Source: Kordiimonas laminariae (lineage in GTDB: Bacteria > Pseudomonadota > Alphaproteobacteria > Sphingomonadales > Kordiimonadaceae). Taken from it: a DNA stretch of 64,000 nucleotides. The notes under the pieces are model-generated. The model searched no databases. It was not told the DNA's origin and saw only the letters and a program-made list of their open reading frames with translations. The translations under genes were made by a program, and so were the position numbers. The stretch spans positions 655,296 to 719,295 of the forward strand of contig NZ_JAKQZA010000001.1 of NCBI RefSeq assembly GCF_023008165.1, written 5' to 3'. Shown here in pieces: positions 56,364-64,000 of this stretch (position 1 is the first letter of the stretch; every line of letters begins with the position of its first letter).

Positions 56364-56702
56364 CTTATCCCTCCCATTTACACTATATCACATCCAACTT
56401 GCGCCTTCCTTCCCTGTCAAACGCTGATGGACTTTTAAGCCAATCCCCGAATTTCAGCGGGTCCTCGCTCTTAGGTCGAGACTATTGTGAATAAAAACTA
56501 TATTTGCAACATATTTTTCACAATTATTAAAACTTATTATGAGTTATATTTAAGTTTTATAGTTGCCAAACACATATAAATCGCTAGAGTAAGATTTCGA
56601 AACCGCTGAAATATTTGGAATTTTAGACAACATACGTCCCGGCATAGAGGTATGCGTATCAGTTCTAGGATTTCGCAATAAAACAGGATTGAAAGCGCGA
56701 GA
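56364..56702. other. Divergent regulatory region between the TonB receptor and the ROK regulator
   Basis: This 339-base region has no open frame. It contains an inverted repeat, ATTGTGAA (56484-56491) and TTCACAAT (56517-56524), spaced 25 bases apart in AT-rich DNA, and a weaker dyad ATTTC-N9-GAAAT (56594-56612). Either could be a ROK or other operator; neither matches the LacI sites at 60.2-60.3 kb. Confidence 0.5.
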
Positions 56703-57872
56703 ATGAGCAGATTTTTGAGTCACAAAACTTTTGCAACACCACCATTTTTTAGAGACTCGATCCGCACCCCCTGCTCACTCAGTGAGAGGAAAATCCTGTC
56801 CCTGCTTATCAGACGCCCCAATCTGACATTGGCAGAATTAACCTCGCTATCAGAGTTCTCCCAGCAGAGCATTTCTCGCCTTATCAAAGGGATGATTGAA
56901 AAGGGAATACTCGTTGCATCCGACCGCGTTGCAACCGGGAAAAGAGGCCAACCAAGCCTTTCTACAAGCATTATAGGAGATTACGCCTACACCTTTGGCA
57001 TATCTATCATGACAGACTGCGTTGCCATCGCACTGGTGAACCTGGCTGGCGAAACGATAGCAGAGACAACGCACATCCCCCCCTCCATGAGCCGGAAAGA
57101 GGTACTTAACCTGATCAAACTGTCTTTTGATAGTTTCACCAGCGAACACAATATCGAGCACACTAGCATCCTTGGCGCTGGTGTTGCTATCTCCGGCTAC
57201 AATCTTGGCGGCAGGTCAAAGTTCAATACACCACCAGGCCTTGGTGAATGGGCCCTCATTGATATTGATGAAATCATTGCTGAAGAACTCAATCTCCCTG
57301 TTTGGGTGGAGAACGACGGCAATGTCGCAGCTCTGGGCGAAAGCCTCCTTGGCACTGGTCGTGATTACGAAAATTTTGCATATCTATTCATTGCCGCGGG
57401 CATTGGTGGCGGCATTGTTATTAACGGTGAAATGCTAAGGGGCAGCAACGGTAACGCTGGCGAGATTGGCTTGATTGTACCTAGCAATATGTACCCACGC
57501 CCAATGCTGGACCTCCTTCACACGATGCTTCAGGAAAAAGGCGCTGATATTGAAGGCATTTCTGACATGCTGGCGAAATTTGATCCTGAGCAACCCGGCG
57601 TTACGGATTGGATTGAGAAAACGGAACCTGCGCTATCACTCGTAGTGTCTGCAATCGCTGCTATTCTGGATACAGATGCCATCGTGCTTGGTGGGCGCAT
57701 CCCACGCTCGCTCGCCCGTATGCTTATTGAAAAACTGAAAATCTACGATGATGGCAGACGCTCAGAACCCCGCGCCATGCCGCGATTGACTATTTCAGAT
57801 CACACAGGGGACGGCGGCGTACTAGGGGCAGCAATGCTCCCACTTCATAAATACTTTTACAGCACTGTTTAG
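56703..57872 (+). CDS. ROK-family transcriptional regulator
   Basis: The 389-residue protein has an N-terminal winged helix (LTLAELTSLSEFSQQSISRLIKGMIEKGILV) and a ROK sugar-kinase-like domain with WVENDGNVAALGE and AAGIGGGIVINGEMLRGSNGNAGEIG. The family zinc motif CxCGxxGC is absent after the GNAGEIG segment. It is divergent from the TonB receptor cluster and convergent (4-base overlap) with the LacI gene. It probably senses the imported sugar and controls the receptor operon; activity as a kinase is doubtful. Confidence 0.88.
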   Translation: MSRFLSHKTFATPPFFRDSIRTPCSLSERKILSLLIRRPNLTLAELTSLSEFSQQSISRLIKGMIEKGILVASDRVATGKRGQPSLSTSIIGDYAYTFGISIMTDCVAIALVNLAGETIAETTHIPPSMSRKEVLNLIKLSFDSFTSEHNIEHTSILGAGVAISGYNLGGRSKFNTPPGLGEWALIDIDEIIAEELNLPVWVENDGNVAALGESLLGTGRDYENFAYLFIAAGIGGGIVINGEMLRGSNGNAGEIGLIVPSNMYPRPMLDLLHTMLQEKGADIEGISDMLAKFDPEQPGVTDWIEKTEPALSLVVSAIAAILDTDAIVLGGRIPRSLARMLIEKLKIYDDGRRSEPRAMPRLTISDHTGDGGVLGAAMLPLHKYFYSTV

Positions 57873-58894
57873 CGTAATTGCTGAGTGGTGCCTCGCACCA
57901 CCAATTCAACAGGTACCATAATACTGCGCGCCTCAGCACCTTCGATCGCATCATCAAGCAGATCAGCCACTGCATGGGCCAGTTCTTCAGTATTTTGCCG
58001 AATAGTGGTAATCGCCTCACCAACTTCCGGGATTTCATCATACCCGATGATAGAAACATCATCCGGCACCCTAAGATCATGATCTTCTAACGCTTTAATA
58101 GCACCAGCAGCCATCACATCAGAAAGCGCAAAAATCGCTGTAAACTTCAAACTGTCACGAATAGCCTGCCTGACAGCAAGAAAAGCGCCAAGCCCTGTAA
58201 AATTGCCTTCAAGGATATGCTTGTTGGAAAGCTCAATACCGGTGGCCCCCAGCGCATCTCGCACACCTCTAATACGCTCGCTAGTAGCGCGAGTATGAAG
58301 CGGAGACGACATAGCCCCATCTCCAGACACACTGCCCGCTAACACCAGGATATCCTTATGTCCCAATTTCAGCAGATGCTCTGCAGCCTGCTGACCACCA
58401 CTATATTCATCAGAGGCTACCCAAAAATCAGCACTACTTTTACCGAGCGAGACAAATGGAATATTACGCTCCTGCAGATATGCCACTCTGGGATCATCAT
58501 CATAAATGGATGCAATAACCATATGATCTGCAGTAGCTGGAAAAAGTCCTCGCTCATCGGTTGGCAGCTGTTCAACTCGCATACCTTTCGGAAACAGAGC
58601 AGATTCCAGATATTGCCTGAACAGGAAGAAATGCACATTCAACTGACTACTAAAGCCAGTATTCAAACCAACTTTAGAGCTTTTACCAAAAGACAGGTTA
58701 CGTGCTGTTTCATCCGGTTGATAACCGGTGTCTTCAATAACTTTTAAAACCTTCGCCTTGGTTTTTGCATTCACTCCCGGACGGTTATTCAAGACCCTAC
58801 TTACAGTAGCCTTGGAAACCCCAGCCGCTTTCGCCACAGCAAGAATACTTGTCACACCAGTATTTTTTTCGGGATTAACCAAAGAAAGCTCCAA
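57869..58894 (-). CDS. LacI-family regulator of the glycoside locus
   Basis: The 341-residue repressor has the helix-turn-helix ILAVAKAAGVSKATVSRVLNN and hinge region GYQPDETARNLSFGKSS, followed by the effector domain with ALSDVMAAGAIKALEDH and GYDEIPEVGEAITTIRQ. The start is TTG 58894 or possibly GTG 58855; neither has a strong ribosome-binding site. It lies 11 bases after glycerate kinase in the same direction. Two CCGG-centred dyads in the region in front of the kinase and of the divergent glycosidase are its probable sites. Confidence 0.9.
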   Translation of the reverse strand: MELSLVNPEKNTGVTSILAVAKAAGVSKATVSRVLNNRPGVNAKTKAKVLKVIEDTGYQPDETARNLSFGKSSKVGLNTGFSSQLNVHFFLFRQYLESALFPKGMRVEQLPTDERGLFPATADHMVIASIYDDDPRVAYLQERNIPFVSLGKSSADFWVASDEYSGGQQAAEHLLKLGHKDILVLAGSVSGDGAMSSPLHTRATSERIRGVRDALGATGIELSNKHILEGNFTGLGAFLAVRQAIRDSLKFTAIFALSDVMAAGAIKALEDHDLRVPDDVSIIGYDEIPEVGEAITTIRQNTEELAHAVADLLDDAIEGAEARSIMVPVELVVRGTTQQLR

Positions 58895-58905
58895 ACTTCA
58901 ATTAC

Positions 58906-60174
58906 TTAGACATCATCAATCAGAATGACACGAAAATCGTTCACATTGGTAAGGGTTGGCCCGGTTTTAATCAATGCATCAATTGCTTCAAAAAGCTGAT
59001 ACGTACAATTTGTAGCCCTTGCTTCCGCCACCGAAACGCCAGCACCTTCGAATGCGGATAACGTATTTTCATCAAAAACCGCACCAGCTACATCTTCAGT
59101 ACCGTCTATACCGTCAGTATCGCATGCCAGCGCAGAAACACCTTTCATACCGGCAAGCGCTTCTACCAGTGCCGCACAATATTCAAGGTTCCGACCGCCT
59201 TTTCCGTTTGGGTTTCTAACCTCAACAGTGGTTTCACCACCAGAGATAATAGCCCATCGCCCACCTTTATCACGGCATTCACGAACCAGTTCCGCATGTT
59301 CCTGCGCCACATCACCCGCAATACCTTCAAGATCATCGCCCAGCATCAATATTTGCCGGCCATCCTTTACTGCTAACTGCTTTGCTGCAGTAAGTGCATC
59401 AGCGGCTTTAGCTATAATCAGCTCTTTATTGCCCACAAACATATCAGGCGCTGGAGTTTCATTGCCTTCATTCTCAATAGCTGCCAGAACGCCAGCATCA
59501 CCTTTCCATCCATATTTGTTTAGAATATTTCTGGCATCCTTTAGCGTCGAAGTATCACCGCATGTTGGTCCTGATCCAATATGTGAAAGAACATCGCCGG
59601 GTACATCAGAAATGGCATAGGTTTCAACGCTTGCAGGGTATGCAGCCTTCGCCAAACGCCCACCTTTAATACGTGACAAATGCTTTCTGACGCAGTTCAT
59701 CTCTGAGATTGCAGCACCCGAATGCAACAAAAATTTATTCACCGCCTTTTTGGTTTCAAAATCAATTTCAACAACAGGGGCGGACAAGAGCGCGGATGCC
59801 CCGCCTGACATCAGAACAATAACCCGATCACCCTCGCCCGCACTTTCAGCAAGCGTGAGCATTTCAGCAGCCACCTTTTCACTGGCATCATCTGGCATAG
59901 GGTGCCCAGCCTCGACCACCCTGATATGCTTCGGCATTTCCTGAGGAAGATGATGATGACGTGTTACTGCAAGCCCCTCCACAGAACCGAGGATTTTCTC
60001 CGCCTCAACAGCCATTGCAGCCGCTGCCTTGCCGGCTGCGAGAACGATAGTTCGACCAGAGAAATTATCTGCTACCAATAGATAGCGAGGCAAACATGTT
60101 TCTGGATGAACCGCAGCAACAGCAGCGCGGAACATCTCGCGCATTAATTCCTCTCGCCTTCTCAATCCAGACAT
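58906..60174 (-). CDS. Glycerate kinase (class II, MOFRL family)
   Basis: The 422-residue enzyme phosphorylates D-glycerate with ATP; characterised class II members give 2-phosphoglycerate. ATG 60174 is preferred over GTG 60186 because GGAG precedes it. Family landmarks are VLAAGKAAAAMA, VLMSGGASALLSAPV, MNCVRKHLSRIKGGRLAKAA, ISDVPGDVLSHIGSGPT and the C-terminal GGETTVEVRNPNGKGGRNLE. It is transcribed away from the second glycosidase and symporter. Its presence implies that the locus releases glycerate. Confidence 0.93.
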   Translation of the reverse strand: MSGLRRREELMREMFRAAVAAVHPETCLPRYLLVADNFSGRTIVLAAGKAAAAMAVEAEKILGSVEGLAVTRHHHLPQEMPKHIRVVEAGHPMPDDASEKVAAEMLTLAESAGEGDRVIVLMSGGASALLSAPVVEIDFETKKAVNKFLLHSGAAISEMNCVRKHLSRIKGGRLAKAAYPASVETYAISDVPGDVLSHIGSGPTCGDTSTLKDARNILNKYGWKGDAGVLAAIENEGNETPAPDMFVGNKELIIAKAADALTAAKQLAVKDGRQILMLGDDLEGIAGDVAQEHAELVRECRDKGGRWAIISGGETTVEVRNPNGKGGRNLEYCAALVEALAGMKGVSALACDTDGIDGTEDVAGAVFDENTLSAFEGAGVSVAEARATNCTYQLFEAIDALIKTGPTLTNVNDFRVILIDDV

Positions 60175-60245
60175 CACCCGCTCCACTTATAACAAAATAC
60201 ATAACCAAGAAATAAATCCCCTCACCAGCTATAGCAAGTGGAAAT

Positions 60246-60259
60246 TGAAACCGGTACCA
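60246..60259. promoter_or_regulatory. LacI-type operator 1 of the glycerate kinase/glycosidase region
   Basis: TGAAACCGGTACCA is a CG-centred near-palindrome of the LacI class. It lies 72 bases upstream of the glycerate kinase start and a similar distance before the divergent glycosidase ATG. Confidence 0.7.
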
Positions 60260-60317
60260 ATAATTAAGCATACAATGTTTCTATAACAATTATTTTCGTT
60301 GAAATTATCCAACTCCA

Positions 60318-62156
60318 ATGATAGAAACCGGTTCCAATTTATTTGAAAAACCGCTTAAATTCAAAATCTCAGCGGGTTTGGAACGCGCACTTGCGCCAGT
60401 TAAAGGCTTGTTTATGTCCGGCAATTTGCATTCAGATGTTCATATCAATCTTGAAGATGTATCCTTCAGCAGAAGAGGTTCGTGGCTTTCAATCACACCT
60501 CTTATCGCCAAATTTGAACCATACGATCTCGATCGTCACTATATCAAATGCCACCATCACGATGCGAAGCCTGTGATTGAACTCATCCCTGAATTCACTG
60601 ACCCAGATGTAAAACTAAGGCCTGCAGCAACTCCAACATCCCTCCTTTGGAAACACAAAGGGCAATCCGTTGAAGCGGTATTTGACGGTACAGATACTAT
60701 CCGCATTAAAGGAACTGGGGACTGCCGCTTAAGCCTGAGCCCCAGGGAACGAGCTGAGGTAAATACACTAGAAGCAGACCATGGTAATTGCTCTGTAGCC
60801 ACATTCAACATTCTTCCCATCCACAGAAAATTCCAGATTGAGCGCCTTTCCGGACATATGAGTATCTACTCAGAACGAGAAGCTGAGACAGGTAAAGAAT
60901 TTAATGTGCAGGTTAATGTTTCCGGCGAAAGTTGGGAAATCGCGGTTGATCTTTATGTAAGCGTATGGACCAAACCAAACCGCGCCAGCTTTGATATTTG
61001 CAAATCTGCTGTAGCTGCTGATTTTAGCGAATGGCTTGGAAACACACCACCGGCCAATCCGGACCTTGAACCTGCGAGAAAACTAGCTGCTTATATAACA
61101 TGGTCTGCTACCGTGAAGCCGCATGGCCTTCTGAAGCGTGACACGATGCTGATGTCAAAAAACTATATGTGCCGTATCTGGAGCTGGGATCACTGCTTCA
61201 ACGCCCTGGCACTGGCTTCAAATTCAGACCGCACAGCCTATAACAGCCTGGCCTGGGACCAAATGCTGGTCATGGCTGATGAACAAGATGAATTTGGCGG
61301 TTATCCGGATGCCTATAACGACACCCATATGATCTTCAATTATACCAAGCCGCCAATCCACGGCTGGACACTGGAAGAGCTACAAAACCGTATGGGCGAT
61401 CAAGTTGATGAAACAAAAGCTCTGGAGCTGTTTCACTCCATCGAAAACTGGACCAATTTCTGGCTAAATCATCGCCGCCTAGAAGCAAATGAACTTGCGC
61501 ACTATATGCATGGGTATGACAGTGGCTGGGATAATGCCACTATGTTTGATGAAATGGTGCCCGTCATTAGCCCTGATCTGAACACCTTCCTGATTGTTCA
61601 ATGTGATGCCCTCGCCTCTTTCGCAAAACAACATGGCTTTGAAGCAAAAGCCAAAAGCTGGAAAGAAACCGCAGACGCCTTATATGCCAACCTCATCAAA
61701 GAGCTTTGGGACGGTGAAAAATTTACTGCAAAAGGAGCGGTTCGCGGCGAAACTATCACCTCTGATAGCCTTATCTACTGCATGCCTATTCTGCTGGGAG
61801 ATCGCCTACCAGGGGACATAAAAAGAAAACTGGTTTCTGAAATCAAACGTTTTATCACACCTTACGGCTTGGCAACCGAACATCCTGACAGCCCAAAATT
61901 CATGGATGATGGTTATTGGCGCGGTCCTATCTGGGGACCATCCACTTATCTGTTCTTCAGTGGGCTTTTAAGAAGCGGATTTAATGATCTTGCAACCGAT
62001 ATTGCAAAACGGTTTTGCAGCATGTGCAAGGAATTCGATTTTGCAGAAAACCACCATGCACTAACGGGCGAACGTCTACGTGACCGGGGCTTTACATGGA
62101 CTGCAAGTAGCTTCCTCCTAATGGCGGAATATCTACACAAAAAAGAAGCAACGTGA
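60318..62156 (+). CDS. GH63-like glycosidase with N-terminal beta-domain
   Basis: The 612-residue protein has a beta-rich N-terminal domain (residues about 40-230) and an (alpha/alpha)6 barrel with YMCRIWSWDHCFNALALA, HGYDSGWDNATMFDEM (likely catalytic Asp), DGYWRGPIWGPSTYLFF and TGERLRDRGFTWTAS (likely catalytic Glu). It resembles YgjK/MGH1-like GH63 enzymes and has no signal peptide. A LacI-type dyad covers codons 2-7, so the true start may be ATG 60414, which would still keep the whole fold. It precedes the symporter gene by 48 bases. The substrate is probably a short alpha-glycoside. Confidence 0.83.
   Translation: MIETGSNLFEKPLKFKISAGLERALAPVKGLFMSGNLHSDVHINLEDVSFSRRGSWLSITPLIAKFEPYDLDRHYIKCHHHDAKPVIELIPEFTDPDVKLRPAATPTSLLWKHKGQSVEAVFDGTDTIRIKGTGDCRLSLSPRERAEVNTLEADHGNCSVATFNILPIHRKFQIERLSGHMSIYSEREAETGKEFNVQVNVSGESWEIAVDLYVSVWTKPNRASFDICKSAVAADFSEWLGNTPPANPDLEPARKLAAYITWSATVKPHGLLKRDTMLMSKNYMCRIWSWDHCFNALALASNSDRTAYNSLAWDQMLVMADEQDEFGGYPDAYNDTHMIFNYTKPPIHGWTLEELQNRMGDQVDETKALELFHSIENWTNFWLNHRRLEANELAHYMHGYDSGWDNATMFDEMVPVISPDLNTFLIVQCDALASFAKQHGFEAKAKSWKETADALYANLIKELWDGEKFTAKGAVRGETITSDSLIYCMPILLGDRLPGDIKRKLVSEIKRFITPYGLATEHPDSPKFMDDGYWRGPIWGPSTYLFFSGLLRSGFNDLATDIAKRFCSMCKEFDFAENHHALTGERLRDRGFTWTASSFLLMAEYLHKKEAT
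60323..60336. promoter_or_regulatory. LacI-type operator 2 overlapping the glycosidase 5' end
   Basis: AGAAACCGGTTCCA shares the AAACCGGT core with the site at 60246-60259; the centres are 77 bases apart, suitable for looping. It lies inside the first codons of the annotated frame, where a bound repressor would block elongation or initiation. Confidence 0.7.
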
Positions 62157-62172
62157 CGGCCACTGCCGTCAC
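62153..62172 (+). repeat. Hairpin between glycosidase and symporter genes
   Basis: GTGACGGC and GCCGTCAC (62153-62160 and 62165-62172) form a perfect 8-bp stem with a CACT loop spanning the glycosidase stop. There is no T tract. It may stabilise mRNA or partly reduce read-through. Confidence 0.5.
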
Positions 62173-62204
62173 CTATAAACTAAGTAATTCGTAGGGAGGG
62201 GTAT

Positions 62205-63779
62205 ATGGACTTTTTGGATTATGCGATTATCGCAGGATATCTGATTGCCTTGTTGGGCATGGGATATTTCTTCAAAGAGAACACCGACAAAAAGGATTAT
62301 TTCCTTGGCGGCCGAAGCATGGGCACTGTTCCGCTCACGCTCTCAACAATGGCAACCCAGCTTTCCGCAATCAGCTTCATTTCAGCCCCTGCTTTTGTAG
62401 GCCTAAAGAGCGGCGGCGGCATGGTGTGGCTGGCGTACGAGTTTGCGGTACCCTTGGCGATGATCTTGCTGCTGATGTTTATCCTGCCTCCCCTATACCG
62501 CTCCGGTGTGGTGAGTATTTATGAATATCTTGAAGGGCGTTTTGGTATATCCACGCGCATGCTCATCAGCACTGTATTCCAGATCAGCCGCTCCTTCGGT
62601 ACAGGCATTATGGTTTATGCCACTGCGCTTATTCTCGAAGGGATGATGGGGATTAGTTTCTGGACCTCCATTTCCGTAATTGGGATTATTACCATTATCT
62701 ATTCCCTTCAAGGCGGAATGAAAGCTGTTGTTTATTCTGATGCCATCCAGATGGGACTTATCTTCTTTGGTGTGATCATAGTGGGCGCCTTTGCTCTACA
62801 CAATCTGGGCGGTGTTGATGAACTTGTGGCAAATGTAGACACATCACGTTTAGACGTTATCCGCGCGGATTCTTTCGGTTTCAATGGTGATGAATGGGGC
62901 CTGATGCCGATGATCTTTGGCGGTATCGTTCTCTATGCTTCCTATTATGGCTGTGACCAGACACAAGCCCAACGTTCCCTTTCTGCAAGTAGTGAAAAAA
63001 CACTTCGTCAGATCCTGTTGATGAACGGCCTTCTGCGTTTTCCTATGGTGATGCTCTACTGCCTGACTGGATTAGTGCTTGGCACCTTCACATTAACAAC
63101 ACCGGAATTCCTCTCGCTCATCCCTAAAGATAAGCCAGACCTGATGGTACCACTGTTTATCGTGAACTACCTGCCGCATGGTATCATCGGTATTCTAGTG
63201 GTTGCCCTTATGGCGGCCGCCATGTCATCCCTTAGTTCTACTTTAAATTCGTTAACAGCTGTTTCCATGGAAGATTTCACGCGCCTTACAGGCCGCGAAT
63301 TTAGCGAAAAACAGTATGTATCATGGTCGCGTATCATGGTGTTTTTCTGGGGTATTGTGATTGTAACTTTCTCAGTATTTGGTGGTGATATTGCGGATAC
63401 AGTGATTGAAGCCATCAATAAAATTGGTTCTGTTTTCTACGGTCCTATCCTCGCAACATTCATGATGGCGATCATGTTCAAACGTATTGGTTCGCGCGAT
63501 GCAAATCTTGGCCTGATCACAGGTGTTGGTATCAATATGTATCTTTGGCTTATGGTGCCAGAAGTATTCTGGCTGTGGTGGAACTTTATTGGCTGTGTTA
63601 GCGCACTCTCAGTTGGCCTGGCCATGTCTTATCTGCGTAAGCATACTAGCCGCCTTAGCGCAGATATAGCACCATCAAATGAAGGCGCTTTAATCACCAT
63701 GAAAGAGCTCAGCTTGATGCTTGGTGCATTTGCTACAATGCTGCTTATCTCCACATTGCTGCCAACATTGATCATCTAG
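62205..63779 (+). CDS. Sodium:solute symporter (SSS family) of the glycoside locus
   Basis: The 524-residue, roughly 13-helix protein carries DYFLGGRSMGTVPLTLSTMATQLSAISFISAPAF and AAAMSSLSSTLNSLTAVSMEDF, the SSS signatures. Its start is behind AGGGAGGGG. It follows the GH63-like glycosidase in the same operon and is the only inner-membrane carrier in the locus, so it probably imports the glycoside handled by the cytoplasmic hydrolases. It is clearly distinct from the vSGLT-like carrier at 32.8 kb, being nearer the SMCT/NIS-like branch, which includes carriers of organic anions; that fits an anionic glyceryl glycoside. Confidence 0.9.
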   Translation: MDFLDYAIIAGYLIALLGMGYFFKENTDKKDYFLGGRSMGTVPLTLSTMATQLSAISFISAPAFVGLKSGGGMVWLAYEFAVPLAMILLLMFILPPLYRSGVVSIYEYLEGRFGISTRMLISTVFQISRSFGTGIMVYATALILEGMMGISFWTSISVIGIITIIYSLQGGMKAVVYSDAIQMGLIFFGVIIVGAFALHNLGGVDELVANVDTSRLDVIRADSFGFNGDEWGLMPMIFGGIVLYASYYGCDQTQAQRSLSASSEKTLRQILLMNGLLRFPMVMLYCLTGLVLGTFTLTTPEFLSLIPKDKPDLMVPLFIVNYLPHGIIGILVVALMAAAMSSLSSTLNSLTAVSMEDFTRLTGREFSEKQYVSWSRIMVFFWGIVIVTFSVFGGDIADTVIEAINKIGSVFYGPILATFMMAIMFKRIGSRDANLGLITGVGINMYLWLMVPEVFWLWWNFIGCVSALSVGLAMSYLRKHTSRLSADIAPSNEGALITMKELSLMLGAFATMLLISTLLPTLII

Positions 63780-64000
63780 AGCAAACAAGCTCGAATGACC
63801 CTACTCGAGCCTTCTCTTCATGCATTCCTTTAATTTAATAGCTATACCAAAGTAATAGCAGGTAGCTTTTCTACCAGTATTTTTATCGGCAAAGCAGTTA
63901 TTTCTATGCTCTTGCAGGTCGAGTTAAGGTGGTATTGTGGGGAGGGTTAGTCTCCCCTTCGTGGTTGGTCAGCCAGGCAAAGGATCTAGGCAATCTGCGC
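63780..64000. other. Intergenic end of window
   Basis: No open frame is supported in these 221 bases. A GGGGAG/CTCCCC hairpin (63939-63957) followed by TTC could be a terminator, probably of an operon ending here or of a gene beyond the window. Confidence 0.4.

Overview
The window is a gene-dense chromosomal segment of a Gram-negative bacterium, most likely a marine alphaproteobacterium. The support is a TonB-dependent receptor, several Na+-coupled solute symporters, RTX proteins without N-terminal signals, a complete Entner-Doudoroff gene set, and protein sequences of alphaproteobacterial character. A Kordiimonadales-like host is a guess from gene content and moderate GC, not a demonstrated assignment. 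I see no tRNA, rRNA, CRISPR array, insertion sequence or prophage.

Layout. (1) 1-13.3 kb holds mixed housekeeping and accessory genes: rimO (5' end cut by the window), a MarR-GNAT fusion with a large palindromic promoter, a Cys/Gly-tailed protein, an RTX protein, an FMN riboswitch with ribB, a LysR regulator divergent from a secreted protein, a GST, a Tat-exported DUF917 protein, a membrane-anchored PQQ-dehydrogenase/cytochrome c protein, a methyltransferase and a WYL regulator. (2) 13.3-26.9 kb holds korAB, gor, an SDR and a CaiB-type CoA transferase, an AsmA-like DUF748 protein, a photolyase, a symporter with a small membrane partner, and a MOSC protein. (3) 27.0-35.6 kb is a glucose module: zwf-pgl-edd-eda, a LacI repressor, an SGLT-type symporter and divergent glk. 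Two near-identical palindromes (core TGACA-N4-TGTCA) lie in front of zwf and between the symporter and glk, which points to one LacI regulon. (4) 35.7-48.5 kb holds recQ, a secreted protein, a membrane LytTR regulator, an alpha/beta hydrolase, a kinase-aminotransferase fusion, an RTX metalloprotease-like protein and two serine hydrolases. One of the serine hydrolases sits behind a BlaI/MecI-like operator. (5) 48.7-63.8 kb is a glycoside utilization locus.

The most interesting region is (5). A minus-strand cluster encodes a TonB-dependent receptor, a glycosidase resembling the GH63 mannosylglycerate/glucosylglycerate hydrolases, an SDR dehydrogenase, mannonate dehydratase, a 2-keto-3-deoxygluconate-type kinase and an SMP-30 lactonase. 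Next to it are a ROK regulator, a LacI regulator, glycerate kinase, a second GH63-like glycosidase and a symporter. Read together, these genes describe uptake of an intact mannosyl-glycerate-type solute, cytoplasmic hydrolysis, phosphorylation of the glycerate, and non-phosphorylative oxidation of mannose (mannose, mannonolactone, mannonate, KDG, KDPG). The final aldolase, Eda, is encoded in region (3). This pathway is inferred from family membership and gene order; substrate specificity is untested.
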